A stretch of 64,000 nucleotides of DNA from Oscillospiraceae bacterium (GCA_009780235.1 WRAK01000003.1:1-64000); one strand, 5' to 3'. Positions 24,070 to 33,392 are shown, counted from the first letter of the stretch. The notes: a model not told the origin generated them from the letters alone. Numbers and translations are program-made.

Positions 24070-25314
24070 TTACACCATCAGCACGGTTCCGATAAATATT
24101 GGTAAATTCGTCGAACTGTCAATGATTGCAAATAGAAACGGTCTGTCAAGCCTCACAATCTTTGGTTCTTCTATCGGAGCACTTGCGGCGTCCACAGCAA
24201 CCACCGTAGCAGCTCCTGCTCTTGTACCTCGTTCATCCACGGAGATGAATGTCTTATGCAAGACCTCGCTGATGAAAAGATTTCCGATTGAGGAAGTCGC
24301 CATTCTGCCAAAATCAGCTCTGTATTCATCAAATGCCTCATGTATTCCGAGCGTGTTCAGCGCATCAATCATGCTGATTTCATACTCAAATTCAAACTTC
24401 GGCATAGATGCGCGCACTTCTTCAAATTGCTTGTTTTCCAGCATGCTGAGAAACCCGGTTCCCGTAAGTGATTCTATATATGCTTCTATTGTAATACCTT
24501 CGTTCGGAAGTAACGCGACAAACGAATACGAACCTCCGGCATAAGGCTTGATGAAACCCGTCGCCATGCCATCTTCAATAAACATGCTCTCTGCTGAGTG
24601 CATGAATTCGACCCTTTGCTTGTTCCCGTGAATATCTGTAAATTCGCCTTCCCATATATCGGATTCATCATATATCCTTGCCCACTCAGCGTCGAATGCA
24701 ACAGCATTTATGAGAAATAAGGCCTCGTCTCTTATTTCGTCGATAATGCTGTCAATCATTCCGTCGGTGTTCGCGTCTACCCAATTGTTGATTTCGTCAA
24801 CTGTTTGGTCATCGAAAGCGGCACTAAATATCTGCGCGCGGTAGAAGTCGGCATTTGTCTGTAGAAACGCAGGCTCTACGCGCAGAGTTTCGTCATCACG
24901 AAACCATATTGAGTTCGCGATACGCAGCATGGAATTCTCCGCGCTCGGAAGTCCGTTAACATAGCTGTAGAGGTACTCGTTTAAAGAATCTAACGGAATA
25001 CCGCCGCCAAGCAGTACTTCCAGTTCAGCGAGAGTATCGCCGTCCGCGCCGTTTGAAGTCATAGCGAGAGCGAGCATAACTGACGGCGGTGAAATCAGAG
25101 AATTCCCGCCGCTTGCTGTGCTCTCTTTGAACAATTCTATCGAGAAGTCTGCCATACTCGCTACAAATACATTGTCTGCAGGCTTCCCGGAAACGCCGCG
25201 GGAAGTGATACCGTCCATCAAATCGACAGTCCCTGCCGCCGTGGTACATCCGACTATACCGACTAAAATTATCGCTGCTAAAATAAACGCCAAATAAATC
25301 CGAGTGTTCTTCAT
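24070..25314 (-). CDS. lipoprotein serpin (serine protease inhibitor)
   Basis: This 414-aa protein has a lipoprotein signal (lipobox VGIVGC, Cys about 23) and a full serpin fold: NSLISPPSVMLALAMTSNGA, NSIWFRD, LINAVAFDAEW and MPKFEFEYE. The hinge of the reactive loop, DERGTRAGAATVV, is the inhibitory type with small residues. Counting from the hinge Glu as P17 puts the scissile bond at Ala-Ser (P1-P1'), which suggests elastase- or subtilisin-like targets. It would act on the outer face of the membrane. AAGGAGG precedes the ATG. No dockerin is attached. Confidence 0.92.
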   Translation of the reverse strand: MKNTRIYLAFILAAIILVGIVGCTTAAGTVDLMDGITSRGVSGKPADNVFVASMADFSIELFKESTASGGNSLISPPSVMLALAMTSNGADGDTLAELEVLLGGGIPLDSLNEYLYSYVNGLPSAENSMLRIANSIWFRDDETLRVEPAFLQTNADFYRAQIFSAAFDDQTVDEINNWVDANTDGMIDSIIDEIRDEALFLINAVAFDAEWARIYDESDIWEGEFTDIHGNKQRVEFMHSAESMFIEDGMATGFIKPYAGGSYSFVALLPNEGITIEAYIESLTGTGFLSMLENKQFEEVRASMPKFEFEYEISMIDALNTLGIHEAFDEYRADFGRMATSSIGNLFISEVLHKTFISVDERGTRAGAATVVAVDAASAPIEEPKIVRLDRPFLFAIIDSSTNLPIFIGTVLMV

Positions 25315-25408
25315 AAGTGTGTCCTCCTTAATTATGCCGGTTCATTATTAGACGCACTAAAACACAATATGTTCCCTTGACGCCTCGCCCTCCATACCGA
25401 TGGTTTCC

Positions 25409-26011
25409 CTAACCCTGATAATACACAATCCCCAACTGCGTCCGATTTGTCACGCCCATCTTCTCCATAATCACGACAATGTTATTCCGCACCGTCCCCT
25501 CGCTCAAAAAGAGCTGGGCGGCGATTTCCTTGTTTGTGAGCCCCTGCGCCACGAGCCGGGCGATGTCCCGTTCTCTGGCTGTCAGCTCCTCCAATGCCGG
25601 GTTCTCGGACGCGGCGAGCTTCTTCAGCACATCGGCACCCAGTACACCCGTGCCGTCCATCATAATCCGAAGTTTTCCGGCGATATCGGAGATTTTATCG
25701 GTCTTAATCAGATACCCGTCCGCCCCGGCGGCGAGGGCTTGCTGGATATTCGGCTTGTCGTCAAACGTAGTCAGCATCATGATGCGCACATGCGGATACC
25801 GCTGTTTAATCAGCCGTGTAGCGGCGATACCGTCCATACCGGGCATACGGATATCCATCAGCAAAATCTCCGGCGCAAGCGTCTCACACAGCTCCACCGC
25901 CTCGGCACCGTCGGATGCCGTGCCGACGACTGTGATATCTTCCTCCCGTGCAAGCGTGAGGGATAGGCTTTTGCGAATTAGGGGGTCATCATCGACTATG
26001 AGTAACTTCAT
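25409..26011 (-). CDS. NarL/LuxR-family response regulator
   Basis: This 200-aa regulator has a receiver domain at 1-118 (DDDP at 7-10, phospho-acceptor Asp in ILLMDIRMPGMDG near 53, Lys in YLIKTDK) and a LuxR helix-turn-helix at about 135-195 (LTARERDIARLVAQGLTNKE). GGAGGAGAG precedes the ATG. It overlaps the kinase gene by 23 bases and is the last gene of a five-gene unit: ATPase, two permeases, kinase, regulator. Confidence 0.93.
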   Translation of the reverse strand: MKLLIVDDDPLIRKSLSLTLAREEDITVVGTASDGAEAVELCETLAPEILLMDIRMPGMDGIAATRLIKQRYPHVRIMMLTTFDDKPNIQQALAAGADGYLIKTDKISDIAGKLRIMMDGTGVLGADVLKKLAASENPALEELTARERDIARLVAQGLTNKEIAAQLFLSEGTVRNNIVVIMEKMGVTNRTQLGIVYYQG

Positions 26012-27089
26012 CTCTCTCCTCCTTGAGCGGAATCACGCAGACAAGGCGAAAGCTCACCCCGCCCGCATCAACGGACAAGTTCCCGCCGATGGCGGCGGCG
26101 CGTTGGCGAAGATTGCGCAACCCGCTCCCCGCCGCACGGGACGGGGCTGTCACACCGTCATTTTCAATACAGAGCCGCACGAGATACGGCGTCGCGTCCA
26201 AATCTACAGTCACCCGCTTCGCTGCGGCATGACGGCTCACGTTGGTGAGGCTTTCGCTCAGACAAGACTCCAACATATTCCAAACATACATCGGTATGCC
26301 GGACGTGTCCCCATAGACACGAAACGTCACGGCATGGCCGGGAAATCGATTACAGATTTCCTCCAAAGTCTCCACACCCAAAGTCGTAACAGCCGACAGA
26401 TTGTGAACAGCCTCACGGATTTTGTTCGCCCCGCTGTCCAGCCGCTCCAAAGCGGCATCATATAACTCCAGCGCGTCCGCGCTCGCCCCGTCCATCATCG
26501 CACGCGCCGTCTGAAGCGAGATATACGCCGCCACAATCTCATGTCCCGCGTTGTCGTGGATGTCACGGGCAATGCGTGTGCGCTCCGCCACGGCAGTCAT
26601 GCGCTCAACCTGCGCGAGAGCCGCCGTGAGGTCGGCTTGGAGTTCTTCCAGCTCATAGTATCTCCCCGCCGACATGTCACGGGTCTTAATTTTCTCCTGT
26701 CGCTCCCGCTCCCAGAGGCCCAGAAACACACCGCCGAGCGCAGAGAGTATAAGTACAGCAGCGAGAAACGGGTCAAAGTAGAAAAACAAATATAATCCCG
26801 CAAGCACCGCCCAGTAGGCACCGAAATACATGGCGGCAAAGAGCGGCACGGCCAAGGCATACGGCGCATAGTCCCAAAGGGCAAACATGGATATACAAGC
26901 CATCAGGTCAAATAGCACCGTGCGATTCAGCCTCGGAAACCGCCAGCGCAGAAGTGCCATGATAACCAAAGATAAAAGCAGGAAAAAGCCTGCTATTTCA
27001 TCGCTCCCAATCCAGAGGGCGAACAACAGACCGATTCCTGCGATTTGACATAAGCGAAAGCAAAAGCGGGGCGACAGATAAGTCTTCAT
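25989..27089 (-). CDS. sensor histidine kinase, HisKA_3 (NarX/DesK) type
   Basis: This 366-aa kinase has about six membrane helices in the first 150 residues, then the dimerisation domain with the phospho-acceptor in RTRIARDIHDNAGHEIVA (His about 178) and an ATPase domain with ESLTNVSRHAAA and GSGLRNLRQRA. Its start overlaps the upstream permease stop by 4 bases. It is the partner of the regulator at 25409. Confidence 0.9.
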   Translation of the reverse strand: MKTYLSPRFCFRLCQIAGIGLLFALWIGSDEIAGFFLLLSLVIMALLRWRFPRLNRTVLFDLMACISMFALWDYAPYALAVPLFAAMYFGAYWAVLAGLYLFFYFDPFLAAVLILSALGGVFLGLWERERQEKIKTRDMSAGRYYELEELQADLTAALAQVERMTAVAERTRIARDIHDNAGHEIVAAYISLQTARAMMDGASADALELYDAALERLDSGANKIREAVHNLSAVTTLGVETLEEICNRFPGHAVTFRVYGDTSGIPMYVWNMLESCLSESLTNVSRHAAAKRVTVDLDATPYLVRLCIENDGVTAPSRAAGSGLRNLRQRAAAIGGNLSVDAGGVSFRLVCVIPLKEERDEVTHSR

Positions 27090-27778
27090 ACAATCCTGCG
27101 TTTTCCTCCATAGAGCAAGTAAGCAATCGCAAACAGTAACATGGCGGCGATAGCCAGCCAGTATTCCCCGGACACGGTTCCCAGCTCTTGGACAACATCC
27201 AATCCGCGCATGGCCCAGTAGGCCGGAAAGACGGCACCCACGTATTGCAGCGGGCCGGGAAAGACTTCTACCGGGAATGTCATCCCGCCCAAGAATGCCG
27301 TTAAGAACAACACCATGCTAAACCCTGCAATGTTGCCCTCCGCACCTTTGAACAGGCAATGCCAAGCAAAAGCCATCGTGACAGATGCGAGCGTGAGTAC
27401 AGTATAGCACAGGAACACCGCCAAGGAAAGGGTGAGGCTCCAATCGTACAGGATTGCGCCCAAAATCGAAATCAAACTTATCTGCGCAAAGAGCGGAACC
27501 ATGCAGGCAAACAGGTTTTCCGTCAGATACCGCCGCATCGTAACGGGTGCCGCCAAAATGCGGAGGACGGCACCGTCTGCTTTGTCCGTTAAAATGCTCA
27601 GGCTCGATAAATACGCGCTGCTCATAACGAGGATGGCCAGAAAAGCAAAGCCTGAGATGAATGCCCCGTCTTCCCACAGAGAGGGAATCAAAATCAGTAC
27701 GACGGGCAGTAAATAGGTGGCAATCAGCGTAAGCGGGTTGCGGATTGCACGGAGCAGGGCATAGCGAAAGATGGTCAC
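27086..27778 (-). CDS. ABC-2 type permease
   Basis: This 230-aa membrane protein has about six helices. It starts with GTG overlapping the TGA of the preceding permease (4-base overlap). The segment NIAGFSMVLFLTAFLGGMTFP and the following PGPLQYVGAVFPAYWAMRGL are the ABC-2 signature. It probably pairs with the permease at 27775 and the ATPase at 28554 to export an amphiphile or peptide. Confidence 0.85.
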   Translation of the reverse strand: MTIFRYALLRAIRNPLTLIATYLLPVVLILIPSLWEDGAFISGFAFLAILVMSSAYLSSLSILTDKADGAVLRILAAPVTMRRYLTENLFACMVPLFAQISLISILGAILYDWSLTLSLAVFLCYTVLTLASVTMAFAWHCLFKGAEGNIAGFSMVLFLTAFLGGMTFPVEVFPGPLQYVGAVFPAYWAMRGLDVVQELGTVSGEYWLAIAAMLLFAIAYLLYGGKRRIV

Positions 27779-28551
27779 GCTTTCCGCCTCCTTCCGAGTG
27801 CGAAAACTAAGACTGCAAACACGGCGGTGATTGCCGCAAGGATACCAAGATTGAACAGAGCTTGGTTCATGTCGTCAAACACAGGCCCTGCGTATAAAAT
27901 CGCACGATAGCCGAGAGCCAAAGGCGTACCGTATTCTTGGAGGAACGTAGCAATGGCACTATCGCCCAGCGGGACAAACAGCATACCGCTTAACAGCATC
28001 ATACCGAAGCAGGTAATGTTGATGGCCACAGACGCCGTTCTGCGTTTTGGTGCAATCTGTGTGATAAAGGCCGCAATCAGCTGGCTCAAAATGGAAACGA
28101 GCAGAATCACCGCCGCAAATACGAACGGATTACCCCAACGCACATCAAACGCGATAGCTGATACACCAAAAATTACTGCGGCCTGTGCGATGTTAAATAC
28201 CCAACTGGACAGGGCAACACCCAATATAAATGTGCGCTGCGGGACGGGGCTTGCGGAGAGCCGCCACCGCACGGAACCTTCTTTGAAGTCGTTGTACATA
28301 TTCTCAAGCAACAATTCGCCCGAGAAAAACTGGAAAGACACCATAAACATAACGGCAAGGAAAGTCGCATTTGCGGCAACAACATCCCCTGCGGCGGCAA
28401 CATCACCGCCCTGCAGCTCAAACATCCCGATATTACCCAGCATATTGAGTACCACCAAGGCCAAAGGCAGGGCAATATAAATCAAAAGGTTGAGCGGATG
28501 GCGAATCGCCCGCTTGAAGTAGTGCGTAAAAATGAGTGGGAATCTGCTCAT
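27775..28551 (-). CDS. ABC-2 type permease
   Basis: This 258-aa protein has about six membrane helices and conserved ABC-2 features: NMYNDFKEGSVRWRLSASPV in the cytoplasmic loop and MMLLSGMLFVPLGD-type hydrophobic turns. It follows the ATPase gene with a 2-base gap. Heterodimer with the permease at 27086 (inference from operon and size). Confidence 0.85.
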   Translation of the reverse strand: MSRFPLIFTHYFKRAIRHPLNLLIYIALPLALVVLNMLGNIGMFELQGGDVAAAGDVVAANATFLAVMFMVSFQFFSGELLLENMYNDFKEGSVRWRLSASPVPQRTFILGVALSSWVFNIAQAAVIFGVSAIAFDVRWGNPFVFAAVILLVSILSQLIAAFITQIAPKRRTASVAINITCFGMMLLSGMLFVPLGDSAIATFLQEYGTPLALGYRAILYAGPVFDDMNQALFNLGILAAITAVFAVLVFALGRRRKA

Positions 28552-28553
28552 GA

Positions 28554-29495
28554 TTACACCTCCCCGTCATCACGGAGACGCTTGCCGGTAAGGGTCAGGA
28601 ACACGTCTTCCAGATTCGGTTTATCTTCGGAGAAAGAAGTCACGCCGCCGTTGCGGTGGGCGATTTCCATGATACGGTTCACGTTCCCGCTCCCCGCGCC
28701 GGAGGTAATGAGATAGTGCGTACCGTTCACCGTCACACTCTTCACACCCGAAATGGCGCGGAGTTCTTCCGTCAGCGCATCGGACGGACGGGCGGCATGG
28801 AGGTGGATACGGTCTTCATACTGAATACGGCTCATGAGTTCATCAATCGTCCCCTCGGCGATGACACGCCCCGCGTCCATAATGGAGATGCGGTTGCAAA
28901 TCGCCTGCACTTCTTCCATGTAGTGCGAGGTATAGAGTACCGTAGTGCCGTTTGCGGCAATCTTCTTGACGGATTCCAAGATGTGATTCCGAGACTGCGG
29001 GTCAATGCCAACGGTGGGCTCATCCATGATGACAAGCTTCGGCTTGTGGACGAGCGCGCAGGCGATATTCAGCCGCCGCTGCATCCCGCCGGAAAACGTC
29101 TTGGGCCTGTTTTTGGCGCGGTCGGTAAGCCCGACGAACTCCAGCATCTCTTTGACGTTGGCATTGAGTTCCGCGCCTTTCAGGCCGTACAGGCCGCCGA
29201 AGTAGCGCAGATTTTCAATGGCGGAGAGGTCATTGAACACGGTAATCTCCTGCGTCACCAACCCCAGGTTCCGCCGTGTCTTCAGGTTGCGGATGCTCTG
29301 CTTCTGGCCGAACACCTGTACATCGCCCGCGTCTGCGTCAATCAGACCGCAGAGTGTGCGGATGGCTGTCGTCTTCCCCGCCCCGTTCGGACCGAGCAAA
29401 CCGAGGATTTCGCCCTCGGCGACGTCTAAGTTCAAATGGTCGAGTGCGGTCGTGTCGCCGTAGCGTTTGACCACGTTTTTCATACTTGCTATCAT
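28554..29495 (-). CDS. ABC transporter ATP-binding protein, DrrA/LnrL-like
   Basis: This 313-aa ATPase has Walker A LLGPNGAGKTTAIRTL (about residue 37), signature TFSGGMQRRLN, Walker B PKLVIMDEPTVGID and the H-loop STVLYTSHYMEE. The C-terminal 80 residues form the extra domain of drug/lantibiotic exporters. The ATG at 29495 (MIASMKNVVKRYG) is chosen over an earlier one because GGAGGAAAC lies just before it. First gene of the five-gene transport/two-component unit, resembling LnrLMN with LnrJK of Bacillus in gene content. Confidence 0.92.
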   Translation of the reverse strand: MIASMKNVVKRYGDTTALDHLNLDVAEGEILGLLGPNGAGKTTAIRTLCGLIDADAGDVQVFGQKQSIRNLKTRRNLGLVTQEITVFNDLSAIENLRYFGGLYGLKGAELNANVKEMLEFVGLTDRAKNRPKTFSGGMQRRLNIACALVHKPKLVIMDEPTVGIDPQSRNHILESVKKIAANGTTVLYTSHYMEEVQAICNRISIMDAGRVIAEGTIDELMSRIQYEDRIHLHAARPSDALTEELRAISGVKSVTVNGTHYLITSGAGSGNVNRIMEIAHRNGGVTSFSEDKPNLEDVFLTLTGKRLRDDGEV

Positions 29496-29532
29496 GATGT
29501 TTCCTCCTGCAATTTTTTGTTTTGTGAGCTTA

Positions 29533-29574
29533 GTATAGCGCATGGGTGCGAGACGCGGTAGTGACATTTGTCAC
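29533..29574 (-). promoter_or_regulatory. promoter region and palindromic operator of the ABC/two-component unit
   Basis: On the minus strand a TATACT -10 (29538-29533) lies about 40 bases before the ATPase ATG. A perfect palindrome, GTGACATTTGTCAC (29561-29574), lies about 23 bases upstream of the -10, where an activator would bind. A clear -35 is not seen, which fits activator dependence. Autoregulation by the LuxR-type regulator is inference. Confidence 0.5.
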
Positions 29575-29624
29575 GACTTGCAAAAAGACGGCGCAGTCTA
29601 TACTGCACCGTCCAAACTATCTCA

Positions 29625-29703
29625 TGTAGGGGCGCGCATTGCGCGCCCGTTCTCTTGTATGGCGCGAGCTCGAAACATGCGGACGGCCAATGGCCGCCCC
29701 TAC
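29625..29703. repeat. family A repeat with two different halves
   Basis: The left half is the GCGCGCATTGCGCGCCC type (TGTAGGGGCGCGCATTGCGC), while the right half is the GGACGGCCAATGGCCGCCCC type. The ends still match (TGTAGGGGC / GCCCCTA) but the inner hairpins do not pair with each other, so it looks chimeric. Located downstream of ispA. Confidence 0.8.
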
Positions 29704-29715
29704 GGGGTGCTACTA

Positions 29716-30585
29716 CTAATATTCCCGCCCGAGCAGCCAATCAGCCAACCACAAGAGCCTGTCGGTATCGTCAAACGCCCCGACGAGTGCCGCTTTCGCC
29801 GCATCGGTCTGCTCTCGGAGCATCAGCTCGGCGCGGGCTAAACCGTAGAGCGTCACAAAGGTCGTCTTCCCGCTCGCCGCGTCAGAGCCGATTGCCTTGC
29901 CAAGCATCGCCTCATCGCCCACACAGTCTAAGATATCGTCCCGAATTTGAAACGCCGTCCCCAATGCCCGTGCAAATCGGCTCGCCGCTGTCACTTGCGC
30001 CTCACTACCGCCCCCAGCGACAACGCCCATCGTACAAGCCGCCTGAATCAAGGCCGCCGTCTTGAGCAAGTGTACCTGTCCGAGTTCAATCTCCGTAAGC
30101 GGCCGGGTCTCGCCCTCTAAATCCAACACCTGCCCCGCCACCATACCGTCTTCCCCGGCGTGCCGCGCCAGAATCAGCCCCGCACGGCAGCGGGCATCCT
30201 CCGGCAAATCCGCCGCCAGCACCGCACGAAAGGCCGCCGACTGGAGCGCGTCCCCCGCTAAGATGGCCATCGCCTCACCATATTCCACATGGCAAGTCGG
30301 CCGCCCGCGGCGGAGGTCATCGTCATCCATCGCCGGGAGGTCGTCATGGCAAAGCGAATACGTATGAATCATCTCCACCGCCGCCGCAAACGGCAACGCA
30401 CGGTTCGGGTCACCGCCCGAGATGCGGCAAAATTCCAAGGCAAGCACAGGCCGAATTCGCTTCCCGCCGCCGAGGAGACTGTAACGCATGGCGTCATAAA
30501 GCGGCTTCCATGCGACGTTCGCTTGAAAAAAACCGTTTAGATATGTTTCTATTTGGCCTGTGTAGTCTTTGTACCATGTTTGCAT
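29716..30585 (-). CDS. ispA: polyprenyl (farnesyl/geranylgeranyl) diphosphate synthase
   Basis: This 289-aa prenyltransferase condenses IPP with allylic diphosphates. The first Asp-rich motif lies in HDDLPAMDDDDLRRG (about residue 83), the second in FQIRDDILDCVGD (about 225). The ATG at 30585 is preferred (GAGAGG 9 bases upstream) over 30594. It follows the xseA-xseB-DUF998 genes, as ispA follows xseB in most Firmicutes. Confidence 0.93.
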   Translation of the reverse strand: MQTWYKDYTGQIETYLNGFFQANVAWKPLYDAMRYSLLGGGKRIRPVLALEFCRISGGDPNRALPFAAAVEMIHTYSLCHDDLPAMDDDDLRRGRPTCHVEYGEAMAILAGDALQSAAFRAVLAADLPEDARCRAGLILARHAGEDGMVAGQVLDLEGETRPLTEIELGQVHLLKTAALIQAACTMGVVAGGGSEAQVTAASRFARALGTAFQIRDDILDCVGDEAMLGKAIGSDAASGKTTFVTLYGLARAELMLREQTDAAKAALVGAFDDTDRLLWLADWLLGREY

Positions 30586-30609
30586 AGTAAGCATCCTCTC
30601 GCTGTGCGG

Positions 30610-30760
30610 GGTTACGTAGGGACAGACCTTGTGTCTGCCCGCTCTTGACCTTGACCCTAGGCCCCTTCCGCTTGCGAGGGGGCTGTCGCCACAGGCGACC
30701 GGGGGAGGCTCTTGACCTTCGTAGGGGCGGCCCCGCGTGGCCGCCCGCCCTTTTTCATCC
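30610..30760. repeat. three short palindromic units between DUF998 and ispA
   Basis: 30614-30645 is a family A half (GTAGGGACAGACCTTGTGTC TGCCC) of the same inner type as 12463. 30657-30712 is a family B-prime half (CCCCTTCCGCTTGCGAGGGG, GTCGCCACAGGCGAC, GGGGGAGG). 30720-30750 is another family A half (GTAGGGGCGGCCCCGCGTGG CCGCCC). No gene in 30586-30764. Confidence 0.7.
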
Positions 30761-30764
30761 CTTA

Positions 30765-31427
30765 TTATGAACCCTCTCCCACAGATTCCCCACCATCCAA
30801 CTTCCCCATAAACAAATAAATCCCCAAAGTCGCAAGAAACCCGTTTGCGGAAATCAGGTTACTAAACCGTTGGAACACGCCAAAATAGGCTTGCGGCGCA
30901 ACACCTGTCCCGATGCCGCCTACAAACATCAAAACCAAAGCAATCGTTGCACACACGGCAAGTGATACAAACCTTTTCTTGCGATATCCCCCAATCATAA
31001 TCAGCGCAAGCGACACAATCGAAAGCAAAACAACCGCCCCTGTTACAACAAGGTGCATGATATCCTGAAACATTGCCCCGCCCGTCCCACTCTCCGAAAG
31101 GGGGAAAGCAGTAAACCCAACCGCAGATATCCAAAACATAGCCGCAAACAGGTAAATGCCAACCCGCAGCGGCTTATTCCACTTGCCCCGAACGGCAAGA
31201 CAAACCATCATAATACAAGTAATCCCGGCGATGCCGTATAAGCCGGACAACCGGTGCCAAAGCGCAAGCGAAGGCGCATTGGCCGCGCTTAAATCACTAA
31301 CCGCTTGGCTCATCCAGTCATAGCCCGGATAGGCAAGCGGCACAAAGATAACTGCCGCCGCATAGGAGAGAAAGCTCACTATGCCAAGCAACCCGCACCA
31401 GTAAATAAGCGTTTTTTTCGATTTCAC
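30765..31427 (-). CDS. DUF998 integral membrane protein
   Basis: This 220-aa protein has six or seven membrane helices, and the signature YPGYDWMSQAVSDLSAANAP after the first helix is characteristic of DUF998. It starts with GTG at 31427, 9 bases after GGAGG. It lies 13 bases after the xseB stop, interrupting the usual xseB-ispA adjacency. Its function is unknown. Confidence 0.75.
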   Translation of the reverse strand: MKSKKTLIYWCGLLGIVSFLSYAAAVIFVPLAYPGYDWMSQAVSDLSAANAPSLALWHRLSGLYGIAGITCIMMVCLAVRGKWNKPLRVGIYLFAAMFWISAVGFTAFPLSESGTGGAMFQDIMHLVVTGAVVLLSIVSLALIMIGGYRKKRFVSLAVCATIALVLMFVGGIGTGVAPQAYFGVFQRFSNLISANGFLATLGIYLFMGKLDGGESVGEGS

Positions 31428-31440
31428 GGAAAACACCCTC

Positions 31441-31680
31441 CTACCCCTCATCAAACGCCAACTCAACAGGCGCACCGTCCGGCCCTTTCATCAGCCGCAC
31501 AACCTTCTGCTCCGCCTCGTCCAACTGCTTGCCGCAGGAACCGAGAAGCTTCGTCCCCTCCTCGAACAAAGCCAAGGACTCATCCAGCGGAGCCTGTCCC
31601 CGCTCTAAGGTCTTCACAATCTCATCCAAACGTGCTAGTGCCGCCTCAAACGTCACCTTTTCTTTCTTCGCTGCCGGCAT
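31441..31680 (-). CDS. xseB: exodeoxyribonuclease VII small subunit
   Basis: This 79-aa protein has the XseB pattern TFEAALARLDEIVKTLERGQ, then APLDESLALFEEGTKLL and LDEAEQKVVRL. It binds XseA in the nuclease complex. Start at 31680 (MPAAKKEKV), after GGGGAGAG; it begins two bases after the xseA stop. Confidence 0.93.
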   Translation of the reverse strand: MPAAKKEKVTFEAALARLDEIVKTLERGQAPLDESLALFEEGTKLLGSCGKQLDEAEQKVVRLMKGPDGAPVELAFDEG

Positions 31681-31682
31681 AG

Positions 31683-32882
31683 TCAATCTCTCCCCTCTAC
31701 AATACAATGTAACGTCCCCTTACTGAGGGTCACGCTGATGTTCTCACCGATTTCCACATCCCCGGCCCGGTTGAGCACCCGACCATCCCCGCTTTTCACC
31801 ACCGAATACCCCCGACCGAGCACCTTCAGCGGACTGAGCGCATCCAACTTCGCCGCAAGCCCCACATACCGCTCCCGCCGCTCAGCCATCTGCTGTCTGG
31901 CAATGCCCAAAAGCCGCTCCCGCACATGTTCATACGCCTGCCGCCGCTGCCCGATGTAACCCAAGGGACTTTCCAACACCGCCTTGCCCCGGAAATCCGC
32001 CAGCCGCTCCCGATACTGCGCAAGCTGCCGAGAGATTACCGCCGTCATCCGCTCGCCGTCGTTGTCCAAAATCTCCCGCAGCTCATCCACATGCGGCACG
32101 GCCAACTCTGCCGCGTTCGAGGGCGTCGCCGCGCGGACGTCCGCCACGAAGTCGGCGATCGTCACGTCAGGCTCATGCCCCACAGCGGAGATGACGGGAA
32201 TCTCAGACGCAAAAATCGCCCGCGCCACCCGCTCGTCATTGAATGCCCAGAGGTCCTCAATGCTCCCCCCGCCGCGCCCCGCGATGATGATATCCGCTAC
32301 GCTATGTCTGTTTGCATAATGCAGCGCACCCACAATCTCAGGCGGAGCCTCCGCACCCTGCACGCGCACGGGCATGACAATGACTTTCGCCAAGGGATAC
32401 CGCATTCCCAATACCCGTATCATATCCCGCACCGCCGCCCCGGCTCCCGATGTAATCAAGGCTATCGTCCGAGGAAACTTCGGCAAGAGCTTCTTGTGCG
32501 CCGGGTCAAACAAGCCCTCTCCGGCGAGCTTCTCCTTGAGCTGCTCAAAGGCAATATGTAAATCCCCCACCCCGTGCGGGATTAGCTGGTTGACATAAAG
32601 TTGATACGCGCCGTCACGGGGAAATACTGAAACTTTCCCGCCCGCGACCACTTTCATACCGTTCTCAGGCCGAAAGGTGAGCTTTCCCCCGCTGCCGCGG
32701 AACATGACACACCGAAGCGTCCCCTCGGCGTCTTTCAGGCTGAAATAGTGATGCCCGGAGGGGTAGAGTTTGTAGTTGGAGAGTTCTCCCGATACGAATA
32801 CGTTTTGGAGAACCACATCGGAATCCAGCAGAGACTTGACCCTGCCGTTGAGTTCCGACACGCTTAACACTTGACCGTCCAT
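31683..32882 (-). CDS. xseA: exodeoxyribonuclease VII large subunit
   Basis: This 399-aa subunit has an N-terminal OB fold (VSELNGRVKSLLDSD, VFVSGELSNYK) and the catalytic domain with ALITSGAGAAVRDMIRVLG and IIIAGRGGGSIEDLWAFNDE. It degrades single-stranded DNA to oligonucleotides with XseB. It directly follows nusB with no gap. Confidence 0.94.
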   Translation of the reverse strand: MDGQVLSVSELNGRVKSLLDSDVVLQNVFVSGELSNYKLYPSGHHYFSLKDAEGTLRCVMFRGSGGKLTFRPENGMKVVAGGKVSVFPRDGAYQLYVNQLIPHGVGDLHIAFEQLKEKLAGEGLFDPAHKKLLPKFPRTIALITSGAGAAVRDMIRVLGMRYPLAKVIVMPVRVQGAEAPPEIVGALHYANRHSVADIIIAGRGGGSIEDLWAFNDERVARAIFASEIPVISAVGHEPDVTIADFVADVRAATPSNAAELAVPHVDELREILDNDGERMTAVISRQLAQYRERLADFRGKAVLESPLGYIGQRRQAYEHVRERLLGIARQQMAERRERYVGLAAKLDALSPLKVLGRGYSVVKSGDGRVLNRAGDVEIGENISVTLSKGTLHCIVEGRD

Positions 32883-33338
32883 TTAGGCGTTCTCCGTCAA
32901 TTCATTCCGAATAAAACTCCCCAATATCCCGTTCATAAACGAAACCACATCCGCATCCTCATACTTCTTCGCCATCTCCACCGCCTCATTGATAGCCACA
33001 CCGCCGGGGACTTCCGGCATGTACAAAATCTCATACATCGACACCCGCATAATAGCCACCGCCACACGGGAAATCCGCCCGACTTTCCAGCCTTGGGCGT
33101 ATTTTTCGATATAAAAATCCAACTCTACCAAATGCTCCCCCAAGCCCTCGGCCACCTGCCGAAGATAGGCAATCTCTTTCTTGGAGGGATACTCGGCATA
33201 CAACTCATCCTCTTCGGCGAGGGTCTGATAGTAGTCCTTGTCCAGCAAATCCTCCAAAAGCACATCCACAGGCCGTGGATATACCCCCAGCGCAAAGGAG
33301 ATGTGCATGGCAATTTCCCGCAGTTCTGATCTCTTCAT
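32883..33338 (-). CDS. nusB: transcription antitermination factor NusB
   Basis: This 151-aa all-helical protein has the ending typical of NusB: VAINEAVEMAKKYEDADVVS, then FMNGILGSFIRNE. It binds boxA RNA with NusE (S10) in rRNA antitermination. The mid-section YLRQVAEGLGEHLVELDFYI is longer than in E. coli, as usual in Clostridia. It lies between Asp23 and xseA in the standard order. Confidence 0.92.
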   Translation of the reverse strand: MKRSELREIAMHISFALGVYPRPVDVLLEDLLDKDYYQTLAEEDELYAEYPSKKEIAYLRQVAEGLGEHLVELDFYIEKYAQGWKVGRISRVAVAIMRVSMYEILYMPEVPGGVAINEAVEMAKKYEDADVVSFMNGILGSFIRNELTENA

Positions 33339-33363
33339 GGTTAACCTCTAAATTAAACCCAAA

Positions 33364-33392
33364 ACGGGCGACCGAGGACGGTCGCCCCTGCG
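33364..33392. repeat. family A half-hairpin between Asp23 and nusB genes
   Basis: ACGGGCGACCGAGGACGGTC GCCCCTGC folds into a GGGCGACCG / CGGTCGCCC stem, of the same inner type as 15568-15595. Confidence 0.65.
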
